Shown here: one piece after another, positions 1 through 10,410 of the stretch | Position numbering within the stretch: position 1 is the stretch's first letter | Layout of the letters: every line of letters starts with the position of its first letter | Source of the DNA: Congeria kusceri | Taxonomy: Eukaryota > Mollusca > Bivalvia > Myida > Dreissenidae | Reading direction: 5' to 3' | Length of the DNA stretch: 64,000 nucleotides | Assembly (NCBI GenBank): GCA_027627225.1 | Contig: CM051024.1 | Span: forward strand, 41,563,225 to 41,627,224 | Translations under genes and position numbers: made by a program | The notes under the pieces: generated by a model | Seen by the model: the letters and a program-made list of their open reading frames with translations, nothing else | Databases searched by the model: none | What the model was told of the DNA's origin: nothing

Positions 1-565
1 ATATTCTATATAAACAATGTGACCCCCGGGTCGTGGCCAGTTTTGACCCCAGGGGCATAATTTGAACATTCTTTGTAGAGAACCACTTGAGGATGTTACA
101 TACCAAATATAAAACCTCTGGACCTTGTGGTTTCAGAGGAGAAGATTTTAAAAATAATTTTGCTATATATTCTATACAAACACTTGTACCCCCGGGGCGT
201 GGCCCGTTCTGGCCCCAGGGGCATAGTTTAAACAATCTTTGTAGAGGACCACTATGGGATGTTATATACCAAATATGAAACCTCTGGGCCCTGCGGTTTC
301 AGAGAAGAAGATTTTTAAAATTTACACTTTTAAGTCTATTTTTAGCTCTGATGATCTACATATGCAGCGGACCGTAACGATATGAACAACTTTGAAAGAG
401 GGTCACCTAATGATCATTTCTTTGAAGTTTGGTGAAAATCTGCCGTGTGGTTTAGGAGGAGATGTTGTTTGAATGAAAAGTTGACGACGCACGCACGCAC
501 ACACGACGGACAACGGGCGATCACACAGGCTCACCATGAGCACTTTGTGCTGAGGTGAGCTACAA
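1..565 (+). repeat. Tandem-core dispersed element, family A (left end outside window)
   Basis: About three degenerate units of roughly 165 bp, each with a 'gaccccaggggcata' block, 'gtagaggaccacta', 'accaaatatgaaacctctgg' and a purine-rich end. The array finishes in a non-repeated tail with 'acgacggac' runs and a final palindromic segment 'gctcaccatgagc...tgaggtgagct'. The same core and tail recur at 18375-19868. The open frames across it are repeat translations, not genes. The architecture (tandem core plus fixed tail) matches bivalve pearl/CvA-type elements; that family name is an inference. Confidence 0.75.
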
Positions 566-655
566 ACAAATGGGAAATTGTCAGTTACCAAACAAATACT
601 CGTACTTTACAAGCAAAAATTAACAAATTTACGTATTTACACACTGAAACCCTAT

Positions 656-937
656 ATGCTCTTTGCGTCTGTGATTATAACAAATAATAATAATCATTCA
701 AGTGAACAAGATTTAATTAGATGTTCGCAAATTAATTTAATTTGGATAAATGTTTATTATTTAGCTATATACAAGGAAGAAAATCAAATTAGCATTCAAA
801 ACTGCAACATCTCAAACGTAGAAGATACTTATGTTTGGAATAGATCGAAATTGATTGACCATCCGGTTGAATCAAACAGCAGTGATGACCTTATATTACA
901 ATTTGAAACCGTTAATGTATCTATTCAGAATTCCTAG
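656..937 (+). CDS. Hypothetical ORF or terminal exon, unrecognised
   Basis: An open frame of 93 codons from an ATG to TAG, directly after the family A tail. It is longer than expected in such AT-rich sequence. The C-terminal half has a less AT-driven composition and holds an 'EDTYVW' tyrosine motif and an acidic Ser-rich stretch (SNSSDD). A possible splice acceptor (taattag) precedes codon 22, so the true exon may start near 719. No transmembrane segment is clear and I recognise no domain. It could equally be a chance frame. Confidence 0.25.
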   Translation: MLFASVIITNNNNHSSEQDLIRCSQINLIWINVYYLAIYKEENQISIQNCNISNVEDTYVWNRSKLIDHPVESNSSDDLILQFETVNVSIQNS

Positions 938-1239
938 TAATTTAGTAACGTGAATGTATATGTATGTGTATAAGCTATATCATAATTCTGTATATAATGA
1001 AAACATGTATGAGTGCTTATTCGCAATTGTGTGTACATTTTATGGAATAATATCATTTAATTTGTATACTCGATTCTGATTAAGTTTTTCGAAATAATAC
1101 ACAGTCACGCATAAGTATTATTTTCTTATGAATATTAAATTATGTTTCAATAATAATTAGAACTTTGTCACAGGAGTGACAATTAATGGTCCCCGATTGA
1201 CAGCATGTTTAAAGGTGGGGTCCAGCCAGTTTTTAAAGT

Positions 1240-1530
1240 TATGATAGAAAATGACAATATATAAAGTTTTGTCAAAAAGTTAAATCCCCTCTTTACGCAC
1301 AGCTACAGGTTGCTACAATTAACAATGAAGACCAGTTTCCAGAAAATCCGTTGGAAACTGTAGGAGGAGTTGCGTTCACAAGAATGTTTTCCTATGTATT
1401 CCATATAGGAAAAATAACCAATGGGCCATAACTTCGTAATGTAGGAAAAACACTAAATCCCCATCTGTACGCACAGCTACACGTTACCCTCAACAATGAA
1501 GACAGGTTTCCATTCCAAAATTGAAGTATG
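1240..1530 (+). repeat. Two-unit tandem repeat of about 172 bp
   Basis: Two copies of a block with 'acgcacagctaca', 'aacaatgaaga' and 'aggtttcca' lie about 172 bp apart, near 1283 and 1455. It is probably a short member of the tandem-core repeat class that fills this window. No coding potential is seen. Confidence 0.55.
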
Positions 1531-1537
1531 AAAATAT

Positions 1538-1682
1538 AGAATACATGGTTGGTGCCGGGATGGAGAAAGTTTATCCGGTGTGGCTTAGAAAATGAAAATA
1601 GGGCGAGCTTTAGCGAGCCCTGTTTTTGTTTTCGGGCCGAACCGGATAAACTTTCTCCTTCCCGGCACCTACCGTGTATTCT
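1538..1682. repeat. 145-bp near-perfect palindrome
   Basis: The left arm starts 'agaatacatggttggtgccg' and the right arm ends 'cggcacctaccgtgtattct'. The arms stay complementary with few mismatches all the way to a centre around 'gggcgagctttagcgagccc'. Transcribed or single-stranded, it would fold into one hairpin of roughly 70 bp. It is most simply a MITE or fold-back element. No target-site duplication was established. Confidence 0.8.
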
Positions 1683-2669
1683 ATTTAACCTGATTTATAT
1701 TCAATTAAATTAAAAAACACCAAACACTAAAGTTAAAAAAAAAAAAAAAATCTAGACGGGCCTCGACCTAATAACTCGCTTGCATGTGTAGTACCCGGAA
1801 AAAAAATAGTTCTCTATTTCTTAATCACCTTTTTAAAAAAGCAAAAGTAAAATATTAATAAATCTTATTTGCCGATGTCAGTACGACACGAAAATGACGT
1901 AGTAAATCTGCTTTCGTTTTAAACCAGATTATATTGGTTTTTAAAGAGTTAAATTACGTCACACCAACTACGTCATTCATTTTGAGTTGTAAGTTTACAA
2001 AATGTAGTCAAACCAGAACGCGAGTGTTTTGCAGTTTAAAATACATGAAATCGGAATAAATATTTAGTGTTTCTGTGTTTTGGATGGATTATATTATGCA
2101 ATAGCATTCAGATAAAAAGTGTATGGAATATTTGCCTCGAATGGAAACGGTGAGATTGATCCCTTTTTAATTTTCTACTATTTACTCGGATAGTATTAGT
2201 TGTGGGTGGAGGACAGTGTAACTGAAAGTGAAATAAATTATAAAATGTTTAGTTATACGTGAATTGTTTTTTCATTTCTTTTCATCGGAAAATAATATAA
2301 AAGGTTATTTCTTTGATGAATATGCTCTGTTGGTTGACCAAAGAAAGTCTATCCACAAAGAATAACCCGCTTGCATCAGAATCAAGTGTGTTGAAATGGA
2401 ATGGAACTGGAAGGAAGTTGTTAACCAGTCAAATGGAATGTGAGGACAAACAACTCATTTGTTGTTTAACTCTGTTAAACTAGACAACACAAAGTTTGTA
2501 TCGATGAAAAACTCTGGTAAGTAGACTTTATGCTGTGTCATTCTCGACAATGTTGTTATCCGGCGCGTAGGAATACCTATTGACTGTATATCACAGTCAC
2601 GTGATCTACTGCCGGATATCAACACGTTTATACGGTCACCGGTTTATTAGGTCACTGTTTGGGTTAGTA
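1683..2669. other. No gene seen
   Basis: AT-rich sequence containing a poly-A run near 1735 and a short GC-richer patch near 2560-2640. I see no exon, RNA gene or clear repeat. Confidence 0.5.
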
Positions 2670-2995
2670 GCAGGATAAAGGGCAATAATTCCAGAATTAT
2701 GAAGTGTAGAGTAACGGTTATTGTGCAATGCACTTCTCCTTGAGATCCATTCACCTATGAAGTTTCAAGATAATACCTCTGATAGTCTAAGAGTTATGCC
2801 CTGGGCAAAATGAAGTATGAAAAGTTAACAAAGGGCAATAATTCCAGAATTATGAAGGGCAGAGTTAAGGTTCTTTTGCCCTGCACTTCTCCTCAATGAG
2901 ATCTATCCACCTATCAATTTTCAACCTGATAGCTTATATGCTTTTGTAGTTATGAAGGAAAAACTTTCAAAATGGTCACTATAAGGCACCGCAAT
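2670..2995 (+). repeat. Tandem repeat of about 147 bp, two units
   Basis: The phrase 'agggcaataattccagaatt' occurs near 2679 and again near 2826. It is followed both times by related text ('atgaag.g.agagt', 'cacttctcct', 'gagat.cat.cacctat'). It is a short tandem-core repeat. Confidence 0.6.
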
Positions 2996-3308
2996 AAATT
3001 GCAGGGGAAGGGAGCCTAACTTAAATGTAATAACATACCGTAGCATTTTATTTCAAGTGTGTTTTTATGGCTAATTTATAAAAATGTTCTTCAAATCTTT
3101 AACGCTGACCATAGCACATGTTAACAAAATGAAATATTGTACATCTATTGTCCGAATATGTATGTATGGTTTAGGAAATATTAGTGCAACCGACAGTCTT
3201 GCCTATTGATTATCACACAACAGTATATACTTAATGCGCAATTTGTGTTTTGATTCGCATTCATTATAGCATACATTAATTCGAATAATAAAAATCTTGC
3301 CAGTGTAC

Positions 3309-3408
3309 CCCGGGTCACAGTTAACATCAGCGTTCGAACCGTATGTTATATTAGTACCCTGGCGTAAAGTTGCATTTCCATTTGCAATAGCTGGTGGTGG
3401 TCCACATG
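3309..3408 (-). CDS. Exon: first half of a sushi (CCP/SCR) domain
   Basis: On the minus strand a strong acceptor (ccccttttcag) opens a 100-bp exon. It reads CGPPPAIANGN, then TLRQGTNITYGS, then VNCDPG. This is the N-terminal half of a complement-control-protein module: Cys1, Pro-rich start, 'NG', and Cys2 in 'V.C..G'. A candidate GT donor falls after the second base of the conserved Gly codon before the Tyr. That is the place where split CCP exons of vertebrate complement receptors are known to be interrupted. The exon's phase joins that of the WSC exon at 3681-3816 (G+CA gives Ala). Together they suggest a secreted or cell-surface protein that binds glycans or other proteins. The second half of the sushi module was not found downstream. 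Confidence 0.6.
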
Positions 3409-3680
3409 CTGAAAAGGGGACAGGTTTATCGCAATAATCAATTTAAATCACAAAAGCAGTTACATTAACTTCGCATCTTTATTTAATATAATGGAAGATA
3501 ATTGCCATGACATAAGTTTAACAGTTGTGTCAAATTGGTACTTGAATGAAAGGAACTTTATACAGCAAATTACCGAGGCATCATATTTATGTTTATACAA
3601 TTTCCGGTAAGCCATAATATTGACCGAAACTGTACATGTACCTACGCAGTAAATTTAAACATATGATTAATTTAAATCAC

Positions 3681-3816
3681 CCCAATTGGTATAGACGCTG
3701 ATCTTCCCAACTCCGCCACACATCTTGCTGCTGTCTCCAGGACATTGTGCGTCACATTCTGACTCCGGCCTTTTGATTGCGTTCAGCGTATTGCCACAGA
3801 AGCAATAATACCAGTA
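3681..3816 (-). CDS. Exon: C-terminal part of a WSC domain
   Basis: The minus strand reads YYCFCGN, then RPESECDAQCPGDSSKMCGG, then ISVYTNW. These are the last five cysteines of the WSC carbohydrate-binding domain, with the diagnostic CFCGN, C..C.GD and CGG..ISVY spacing. A GT donor after 'aattggg' leaves phase 1, matching the sushi exon about 270 bp downstream. The 5' boundary is unclear: no AG acceptor is visible before a TAA at about 3817-3819, and the N-terminal half of the domain was not found. The exon is therefore either part of a decayed gene or has an unusual acceptor. WSC-sushi pairing occurs in molluscan extracellular proteins. Confidence 0.6.
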
Positions 3817-3819
3817 TTA

Positions 3820-4878
3820 AATGCACGAACGAATCTATTGAAAGAGCACATTGACGTGAGTAGTAAAGGAGGAGTATCAGATGTCCGCTTGAGGTGTAAT
3901 AATTGACCGATTAAGTATTGTATCGTATCATTGGTCTTGCACCCGCGCCGAATGAATTCGATCTGCTACAAACAGCCGTTTACATAATACGGATATTTTA
4001 ACAAGACGCTTACGGTCCAAATTATACAATATGAATTGATTTCGTAAAAACACGCTTTTCCTCTGGCAATATAGAATAAAAACAAAGATGCAAACGAGAT
4101 CGGACACATACCCATATCTATACGAAAAACACTCAAGGTAGAACAGCTAGACCATATGTTTGTTAACCTCCTTCATGTATAGAAGCTTTCCATCGGATCA
4201 TTGAAATTCTGCACGTGTTTTCAAAGAAATGGACCAGACGAAGAATGTGCACTAGCATCAATACTCAATATAGGTCTGCAAATCCTTGAAAATGAAGCAC
4301 GTCACCTTCTGATAACGAAGCTTCATTCACATTCCACTAATTGATTGATAGGAAAAAGTCATTATGATGCAACACCTACAGGATCTTGACAAATCTGATA
4401 TGAAGTGGAATCAGATAGACGAATAATATAGATATCGTATACGATCATCTGATTAATATGTACTTCATGGAACACGTGCTTGCAAAGAACAATGAATGGA
4501 AAGTTGACGTAAATGCCCTCGCCGCTTTAATGAAACCTATTTAAGTACAAAACACTGAATAGTTATAGACCGTAACCATTTCTGAGCATATTTAAAGCAA
4601 ACCGACCTGCAGTCCGGCATATCTGTACGCGCTGCAACGACTTGCACACTCCAAATGTGTGTTCGTGGAAGAGGTGTTCAACATAGGAAGAAGTACACGG
4701 TCATTGTTATCCTCATAACAATCGAGATAAACGTTACCTACCAAAAAGTAGGTACACAAATATACTTCGTATTCGCAAGACGCAATTTACACTAGCTGAC
4801 CAGAAGGTCCGTTCAAACGAGTTGCGGGTATTATTTCGAATACATATCTTAAATATTAAAACAACAATTCATATTAAC
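3820..4878. other. No gene seen
   Basis: Unremarkable AT-rich sequence between the WSC exon and the next tandem-core element. I looked on the minus strand for the missing N-terminal half of the WSC domain and saw no convincing match. Confidence 0.45.
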
Positions 4879-6137
4879 AAGTGGGCCAAGATAGCCCTGG
4901 GTCGCTCACCTGATTTAAAGGCATCCGGATAGATTGTAAAATGAAATAGCGTGTTACCAGATGTTTGAAGTTAAATGTTTTAAACAGATGATAACGATGG
5001 ACCACGTACAGCCATGTTTTTAGCAATTCAAAATAATTTCAAAAATTTTGATAGAGGGTCATTCAGGGAACATTTCTTTGAAATAATTTAGAAATCACGC
5101 AAGTGGTTTCTAACAAGATTTATTAATACATTTTCAATACAGCCATATAAGAAAAACTGCCCCATGCCCTGGCGGCCATATGTTCAAACGAATCCCAATT
5201 ATTTGAAGGAATTACGTAAACGGTTACCGAAGGAACGTTTCTGATAAATTATTTTGATATCCAACCAGAAATGTATTAGATCTCTTAAACTGTCAATAAA
5301 GCCACATAAGAAAAACTGCCTTGCACACAAGTGGCAATGTTTCTTTAACGAATCAAAATTATTTGAAGTAATTTGGTAGAGTGTCACCCAATGAACATTT
5401 CTGTGAAATCTATTTTTGAATCTAGCAAGTGGTCACTAACAAGAAGAGTGTACAAGTTACCTTTATTGCCATATTAGGACAAATGCCCCCACCACCAGAC
5501 GGCCATGTGTTTACCGAAATCAAACTTATTTGAAGAAATTCAGTGGAAGGAACATTTATGCGAAAACTAGCTTGAAATCCAGCAGGTGATTTCTGACAAG
5601 GAGGTTGTCGAAGTTGCCTTCATAGCTATGTAAAGGTAAACGTTACCTCAACCCCCGCCCCTGGTGGCATTGTTTTTTAATCGAATCAAACTTATGTGAA
5701 GTACATCGGTAGATGGTCATCCATGGAACATTGCTTTGAAACTATTTCCAAATCCAGGAAGTGGTCTTTGACAAGAAGATTAGAAAAGTTGCCTTTATAG
5801 CTATTTAAGGGCAAACTTACCCACCCCATGGCCGCCATGTTTTAACGAGTTCGGTAAAGGTTCACCCAAGGAACATTTCTGGGAAAACTATTTTGAAATA
5901 CAGCAAGTGGATTCTGAAAGAAGAATTTCAAAATTTGCTAAACATGCCATTACTGGCATTGCAGAGTTGTTCTCATATTTCATTTAATATAAGGAGTAAA
6001 GAATCATCCTAGGAACATTCCTGCCAAGGTTAGTTCAAGTCCTAGGTTTCAGAGACGAATTTGTTTGAAGTACGACGGACGGTTGTGACCATAATAGCTC
6101 AACGTGGAGCACTTCGATTGCACTCAGGTATCTGGTA
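4879..6137 (+). repeat. Tandem-core dispersed element, family J
   Basis: The head 'acaagtgggccaagatagcc' continues into 'ctgggtcgctcacct'. It is followed by about six degenerate units of 150-160 bp ('ggcggccatgttt', 'aatcgaatcaaactt', 'cacccaaggaacatttctg', 'ccagcaagtggtttctgaca', 'gttgcctttatagc'). The end is a 'gacgacggac...gctcaacgtggagcac...cactcaggta' tail, a degraded form of the tail seen in families A and B. The shared head and tail with different cores suggest one mobile-element superfamily with exchangeable core repeats. Confidence 0.7.
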
Positions 6138-6994
6138 TGCAAAAATAAGACATTGATTTTAAATCTTAAATACGAAGCGAAGTCACAGAGCTACTGTATT
6201 TAGCTCCATGTCATTGAAACAAGTTTACCAACAAATTTATAGTAATAAACCTGTTATTGGTTCCGATGTAGTTTCACCAAAACATCTTTTAATGCCGATA
6301 TGCACTAACTGCAGAGCATAAATAAAACGATATGCTTCGTCATTATGTGTTTCTTTAATTGGTCTGAAAGAAAAATAACAGAATGAAAACATTTCCTTTC
6401 TTAAACAAGACAACAAGAAAGCCCTCGTGGAAAAGAGAAAACGACAAGACCTCTCGTTCACCCCATTTGTTGCGCTACGATGAATGATATATAATGCGGC
6501 AGTTTCCAAGCTCGTCCAATAAAAACAATTTTGTACAAAATCCTGTATTTAGACAGTGATCGGATCAACGCTCAAAATTATTTATTTGATCATTGTTCCA
6601 TTGCCGAAAATTCCACATGGTGTTATGCAAATCCGTTCATATTTTTTGCATAAAGTTTCATTCGAAGGTGACTGTTTCATCATTTACGATAATTCGTTAC
6701 TTAGTGGTGACAGAACTGCCAAGCACGTTAAACCCACCGATCCCGAATTACAATAATACTCAGCAATGTTATATTATTGTCGGTAAACATTAAACAATTG
6801 AACAAACAACACATTACTTCATTGGTAAAGTATTACTCCATACGAGAGATGTTACCAGTTTTCGTGTTGTTTTTTGTACATAATCCGAAAGGTTAACCAT
6901 TAACCATGAACTTATAAATTAAACATAAATAAAATAACAACACAAGCAATAACTTTACATCTTTAGCGGTGGTAATAAAACATTTACGTTCTAA
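6138..6994. other. No gene supported
   Basis: Open frames of 66-90 codons exist (a minus frame near 6237-6509 and two overlapping plus frames near 6556-6793). They have no recognisable domain, splice context or codon signature. Nothing else is seen. Confidence 0.45.
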
Positions 6995-7173
6995 AACTGT
7001 CCGCACAAGCTAATCCAGGACGACACTTTCCGCTTTGATGGTACTTTTTGTTTCAAGGTAGTCTCTTTAAACATAAATCCACTGTAGGCGGAAAGTGTCG
7101 TCCCGGATTAGCCTCTGCGGACTGCTAATAAGGCACGACACTTAACGCACATTCATTAACCCAGGTTTTCACA
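6995..7173. mobile_element. Fold-back MITE, truncated copy
   Basis: Both arms carry the motif 'gctaatcc.ggacgacactt' and its complement. They flank a core that reads 'tttccgctttgatggtactt' and then '...ctctttaaacataaatcc'. The left arm is shortened and the right arm has lost part of its inner palindrome. A more complete copy of the same element lies at 53125-53358, which supports the call. No coding potential. Confidence 0.75.
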
Positions 7174-8403
7174 CTACACGCCTCAAATATATGTTAATCA
7201 ACTTTGTTTTGTCATTTGCATGTATGCCTCTATATCTGCTGTAAGATCGTATATACATACTTTAACGATATAAATTACCGTTTAGTCCTGGTTGAAAGTT
7301 ACACCTCACATACCAGCAAGTGTAGGATAAGGCCAAAAACATAGATGCTTACAAAATGATTATTAAAATATTGAATGTGCAAACATACGTGCCTATAGAG
7401 TAAACACCCTTAACAAACAGTACAAAAAATGCAGACAATAAACAGTAAGTTATTTTCCGTGTTTAAATATTCCAATCCCAAAATACAGTTGGAAATTTAT
7501 ATACATCTATTATACTATCAATTAGACATTAGGTACATAGTAGGTACATTGTGTTGTTTAAATAAATGCAAATTAACGAGTGTAAATTGTAATCTTGCAT
7601 TTGTAGTGTCTGTTTTATTTTATACTTACATACTTACATACCGACATATATTTCGAGCTCGACATCAGTTCGCTTCGTTTCATTACTTCGTTTGTAATTA
7701 ACTTTTTGTACTAATCCCATGTATTTGTGAAAGTGTATTGTGAAAGATGCAATTGATGAAATTATATGAAATATAAAACACTACAACACTTTTTCTCTAC
7801 TTTGGACATCGCTTATATAAAGGGCAGACCATGTATCCATGGAATGCAATACATGGATGCTTTGGAATTGTCGTACGATAGTAATTGACCAGTTACGACG
7901 TGCAATCAAGGATTGGTTTGACCAATTATGGGTGTATATATCAGTGGTTAATAATAGCACATGGTTGCATAATCAAATCAATTTACTTAAAATTCTTGGA
8001 CAAACAACCTTAGACAAACAGATAGGAGTAGTGATCCATGATTTTGCAACTGGTCAATTGATGAAGACGTAAGTCATAGGAGCCGGTTCGCTTGAGGCCC
8101 CTGTTGACCTGAACGATGAAGCTCTACAAGACTACATGTTCATACCTTTTGCGAGAGCGCCGTAAAACGTAGAAACGTATTCGATTGTAAACGTACTCGT
8201 GTGACTAATAATGTTATGTATGTTAATAATACAATACATTATTGAGCTGACGTCGTTACGTCGATAATTTGTGTCGACTTTACAGTCGAGCTATAACAAA
8301 TATTATTGCGCAAAGTAAGTGTGAGGACCGCATGGGTCAGCTTCATCACGACCACACAGTTGATAATCGCGGGATAATCTATACCGACGTGTGTCAATGG
8401 ATA
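7174..8403. other. No gene supported
   Basis: AT-rich. Frames at 7429-7701 and 7839-8072 are open for 77-90 codons. Their products are low-complexity or unrecognised, and no splice sites or conserved motifs back them. Confidence 0.4.
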
Positions 8404-9095
8404 CATTTTTAGACTGTTGGCGGAAGCCAACGGTTTTCATACCTTTAAATCATTTAACACAATGTATGTCATGTGAATTGTAATGTTTATATCATGTGAT
8501 TTATCACAATTACAGTTTCTAAAAAGCCAATGTATAAAAAAAAAGTACGTCAAACTAATGACACCCCTATTTTCGCTATCTACTTGTATTTAATCGAAAT
8601 ATTTACCTGGGTGTCCTGGAATAAGATCACCAAATTAATGCGCTACATCGGTTATTTTTGACTTGTGGCAAAGTGTTTTTCTTGTCACCGATTCTTTTTC
8701 GGAATATTGTAACAACACATTACTGTAGTATGGAACATCAAGAACACGCATCGTATGACCTTCTTTTGACTCAGTTGGCTACGAATCACTAACAATCGAT
8801 GCTCCTAACTACCACGCTTCATCTGTTATTCAGCATGGCTCTTTGCAGATTACCTTGTTAACGGTCGTGTATATAATTCCGTTTGCATTAGGTAATTAGC
8901 TTGACAAATATTTGTTCGTTACTTACAAATTAATTTTAATATGACGTCGTAAACTATTGAATAAGAAGCCATATTATCAAGTGTAAATGTGGGAAATTGA
9001 GCTTTGTTCAATCAGATGTTCCTGTTTAGTAAAAATGCACTCATAACTTACGTCTTTCTATGCTGTCAGCGTTTTGATTTATACAAGCCGGTTAG
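8404..9095 (+). mobile_element. Dispersed repeat 'P', copy 1
   Basis: It starts with the self-complementary 'GACTGTTGGCGGAAGCCAAC' and ends near 'gtctttctatgctgtcagcg'. Internal landmarks are 'gtcaaactaatgacacccc', 'aatgcgctacatcggtta' and 'tataattccgtttgcatta'. A near-full copy lies inverted at 37300-38180 and partial copies at 9207-9744 and 25831-26100. Some copies end '...gccaacagtctttct', the inverse of the start, so it has terminal inverted repeats of about 11 bp. It is probably a non-autonomous DNA transposon; no transposase was seen. Confidence 0.65.
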
Positions 9096-9206
9096 ACAGA
9101 TATCGGTTAACTAGTACACAACCTACATACATAATTGATATAATATATTGATCTGCTACAAACACACTGTTACCTATGGTTAATATTAATGAAATATACC
9201 AATTTT

Positions 9207-9744
9207 AGACTCTTGGCGGAAGCCAACGGTCTTTTGAGAGGGAAATTTCCAAAACAGGTATCGCGGAAAACTACTTTTCTTTTCGGCTACGAGTATGTAA
9301 ACCGAAACCTGACAAGGTCCTTTTCCAAACGAGCAAAGATTCACGCCTGTTGTCTTACCTTTTAATGATTTATGACAATGTATGTTATGTGTATTATAAT
9401 GTGTATATGATGTGATTTATTACAATGGCAATTTTTTTTTTCAAAGTCAATTTATAAGAAATGATACGTCAAACTAATGACATCCCCTTTTCGCTATTTA
9501 TCTGTAGGTAACAGAAATATTCACATGAGTGTCATGAAATAAGACCACTTAATTAATGCGCTACATCGGTAATTGTTTACTTGTTGTGAAAAAGTTATTT
9601 CTTCTAACCGATTGTTATTCCAATTATTTTGACAAAATAACTGCAGTGTTTGAAATTTAATCTGTAAATTAGAAAATGGAGCGCACGCCTTGTGTGACCT
9701 ATTTTTGACTTAGTAGGCTACGAAGAACTTACAATTGATGCTCC
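9207..9744 (+). mobile_element. Dispersed repeat 'P', copy 2, 5' part
   Basis: Collinear with 8404-8808: same start palindrome, 'gtcaaactaatgacatcccc', 'taatgcgctacatcggtaa' and 'ttgatgctcc'. The homology stops exactly where the LTR begins (TGTAGCG at 9745). An LTR retrotransposon therefore appears to have inserted into this copy. Confidence 0.65.
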
Positions 9745-10349
9745 TGTAGCGAAATCGGGGAATATCGACAAAAGTCCATTTCCTTTGAAATGAATCGTTT
9801 GGACGTTTGAAAATGTAAACGCGCGTTCATTCAGATACTCATTCAGACATTGACATACCGATGGTATAAAAGAGCGCGACGTAGTCGAAAAAGTCGGTTG
9901 TGAAGTAGCTCCCTAGAGGTAAAGACCTCTAGAAAGGAAATGTGTATCTTCACTTTGGTACTGTTGGGTTTGTTTGCTGAGTAATTTGCACAGAGCATTG
10001 CGTTCTGTGCAACAGGAAAAGCGGCAAACTCAGATTACCGGCAAAGGAAGATTGGCGACTTAATACAAGTGGGTAGGGTATGTGGATAGGAACATCGAAG
10101 ATTGGCGACTTAATAAAAGTGGATAATAATCAGGTGGATAGGAGCATTGATTTGATTTAACAAAAATATAAAAAGCCAAGTAGCCCCGAGGAAAATTTAT
10201 TATATCCGTATATATTTATGGGTGATCATCAACTGATAGTGATTGGCAATCACTATTATAATATTATTAAGCAAAGTAGCTTTCAAAAAGATATTAATAT
10301 ATAATCGTTTGCCCCCCATTTGTTTAATAACCACCCTTGGCACGTTACA
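9745..10349 (+). mobile_element. 5' LTR of a Gypsy-type retrotransposon
   Basis: The 605-bp segment begins TG (TGTAGCGAAATC) and ends CA (cgttaca). It carries a TATA box at 9865-9872 and is followed six bases later by a primer binding site. Its left edge coincides with the break in repeat P homology, which fixes the boundary independently. No matching 3' LTR was recognised in the window, so it cannot be dated by LTR comparison. Confidence 0.7.
9865..9872 (+). promoter_or_regulatory. TATA box of the LTR promoter
   Basis: TATAAAAG lies about 120 bp into the LTR, followed by GC-rich sequence (agcgcgacg). This is the expected place for the U3 core promoter; transcription would start about 25-30 bp downstream. 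Activity is unproven. Confidence 0.55.
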
Positions 10350-10355
10350 AATATG

Positions 10356-10373
10356 TGGCGTCCAACGTGGGGC
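10356..10373 (+). other. Primer binding site, tRNA-Lys type
   Basis: TGGCGTCCAACGTGGGGC differs by one base (T for C at position 6) from the complement of the 3' end of animal tRNA-Lys (CTT). It sits six bases after the proposed LTR end and 37 bases before the gag start codon. That arrangement is diagnostic for LTR retroelements. Confidence 0.8.
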
Positions 10374-10410
10374 ATATACTATCGACATAGCTCGATATCT
10401 TACCTGAGAA

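Noticed and set aside
6556..6793. Two overlapping 66-codon frames as a dual-coding gene
   Set aside because: No start context, homology or splice signal; expected by chance.
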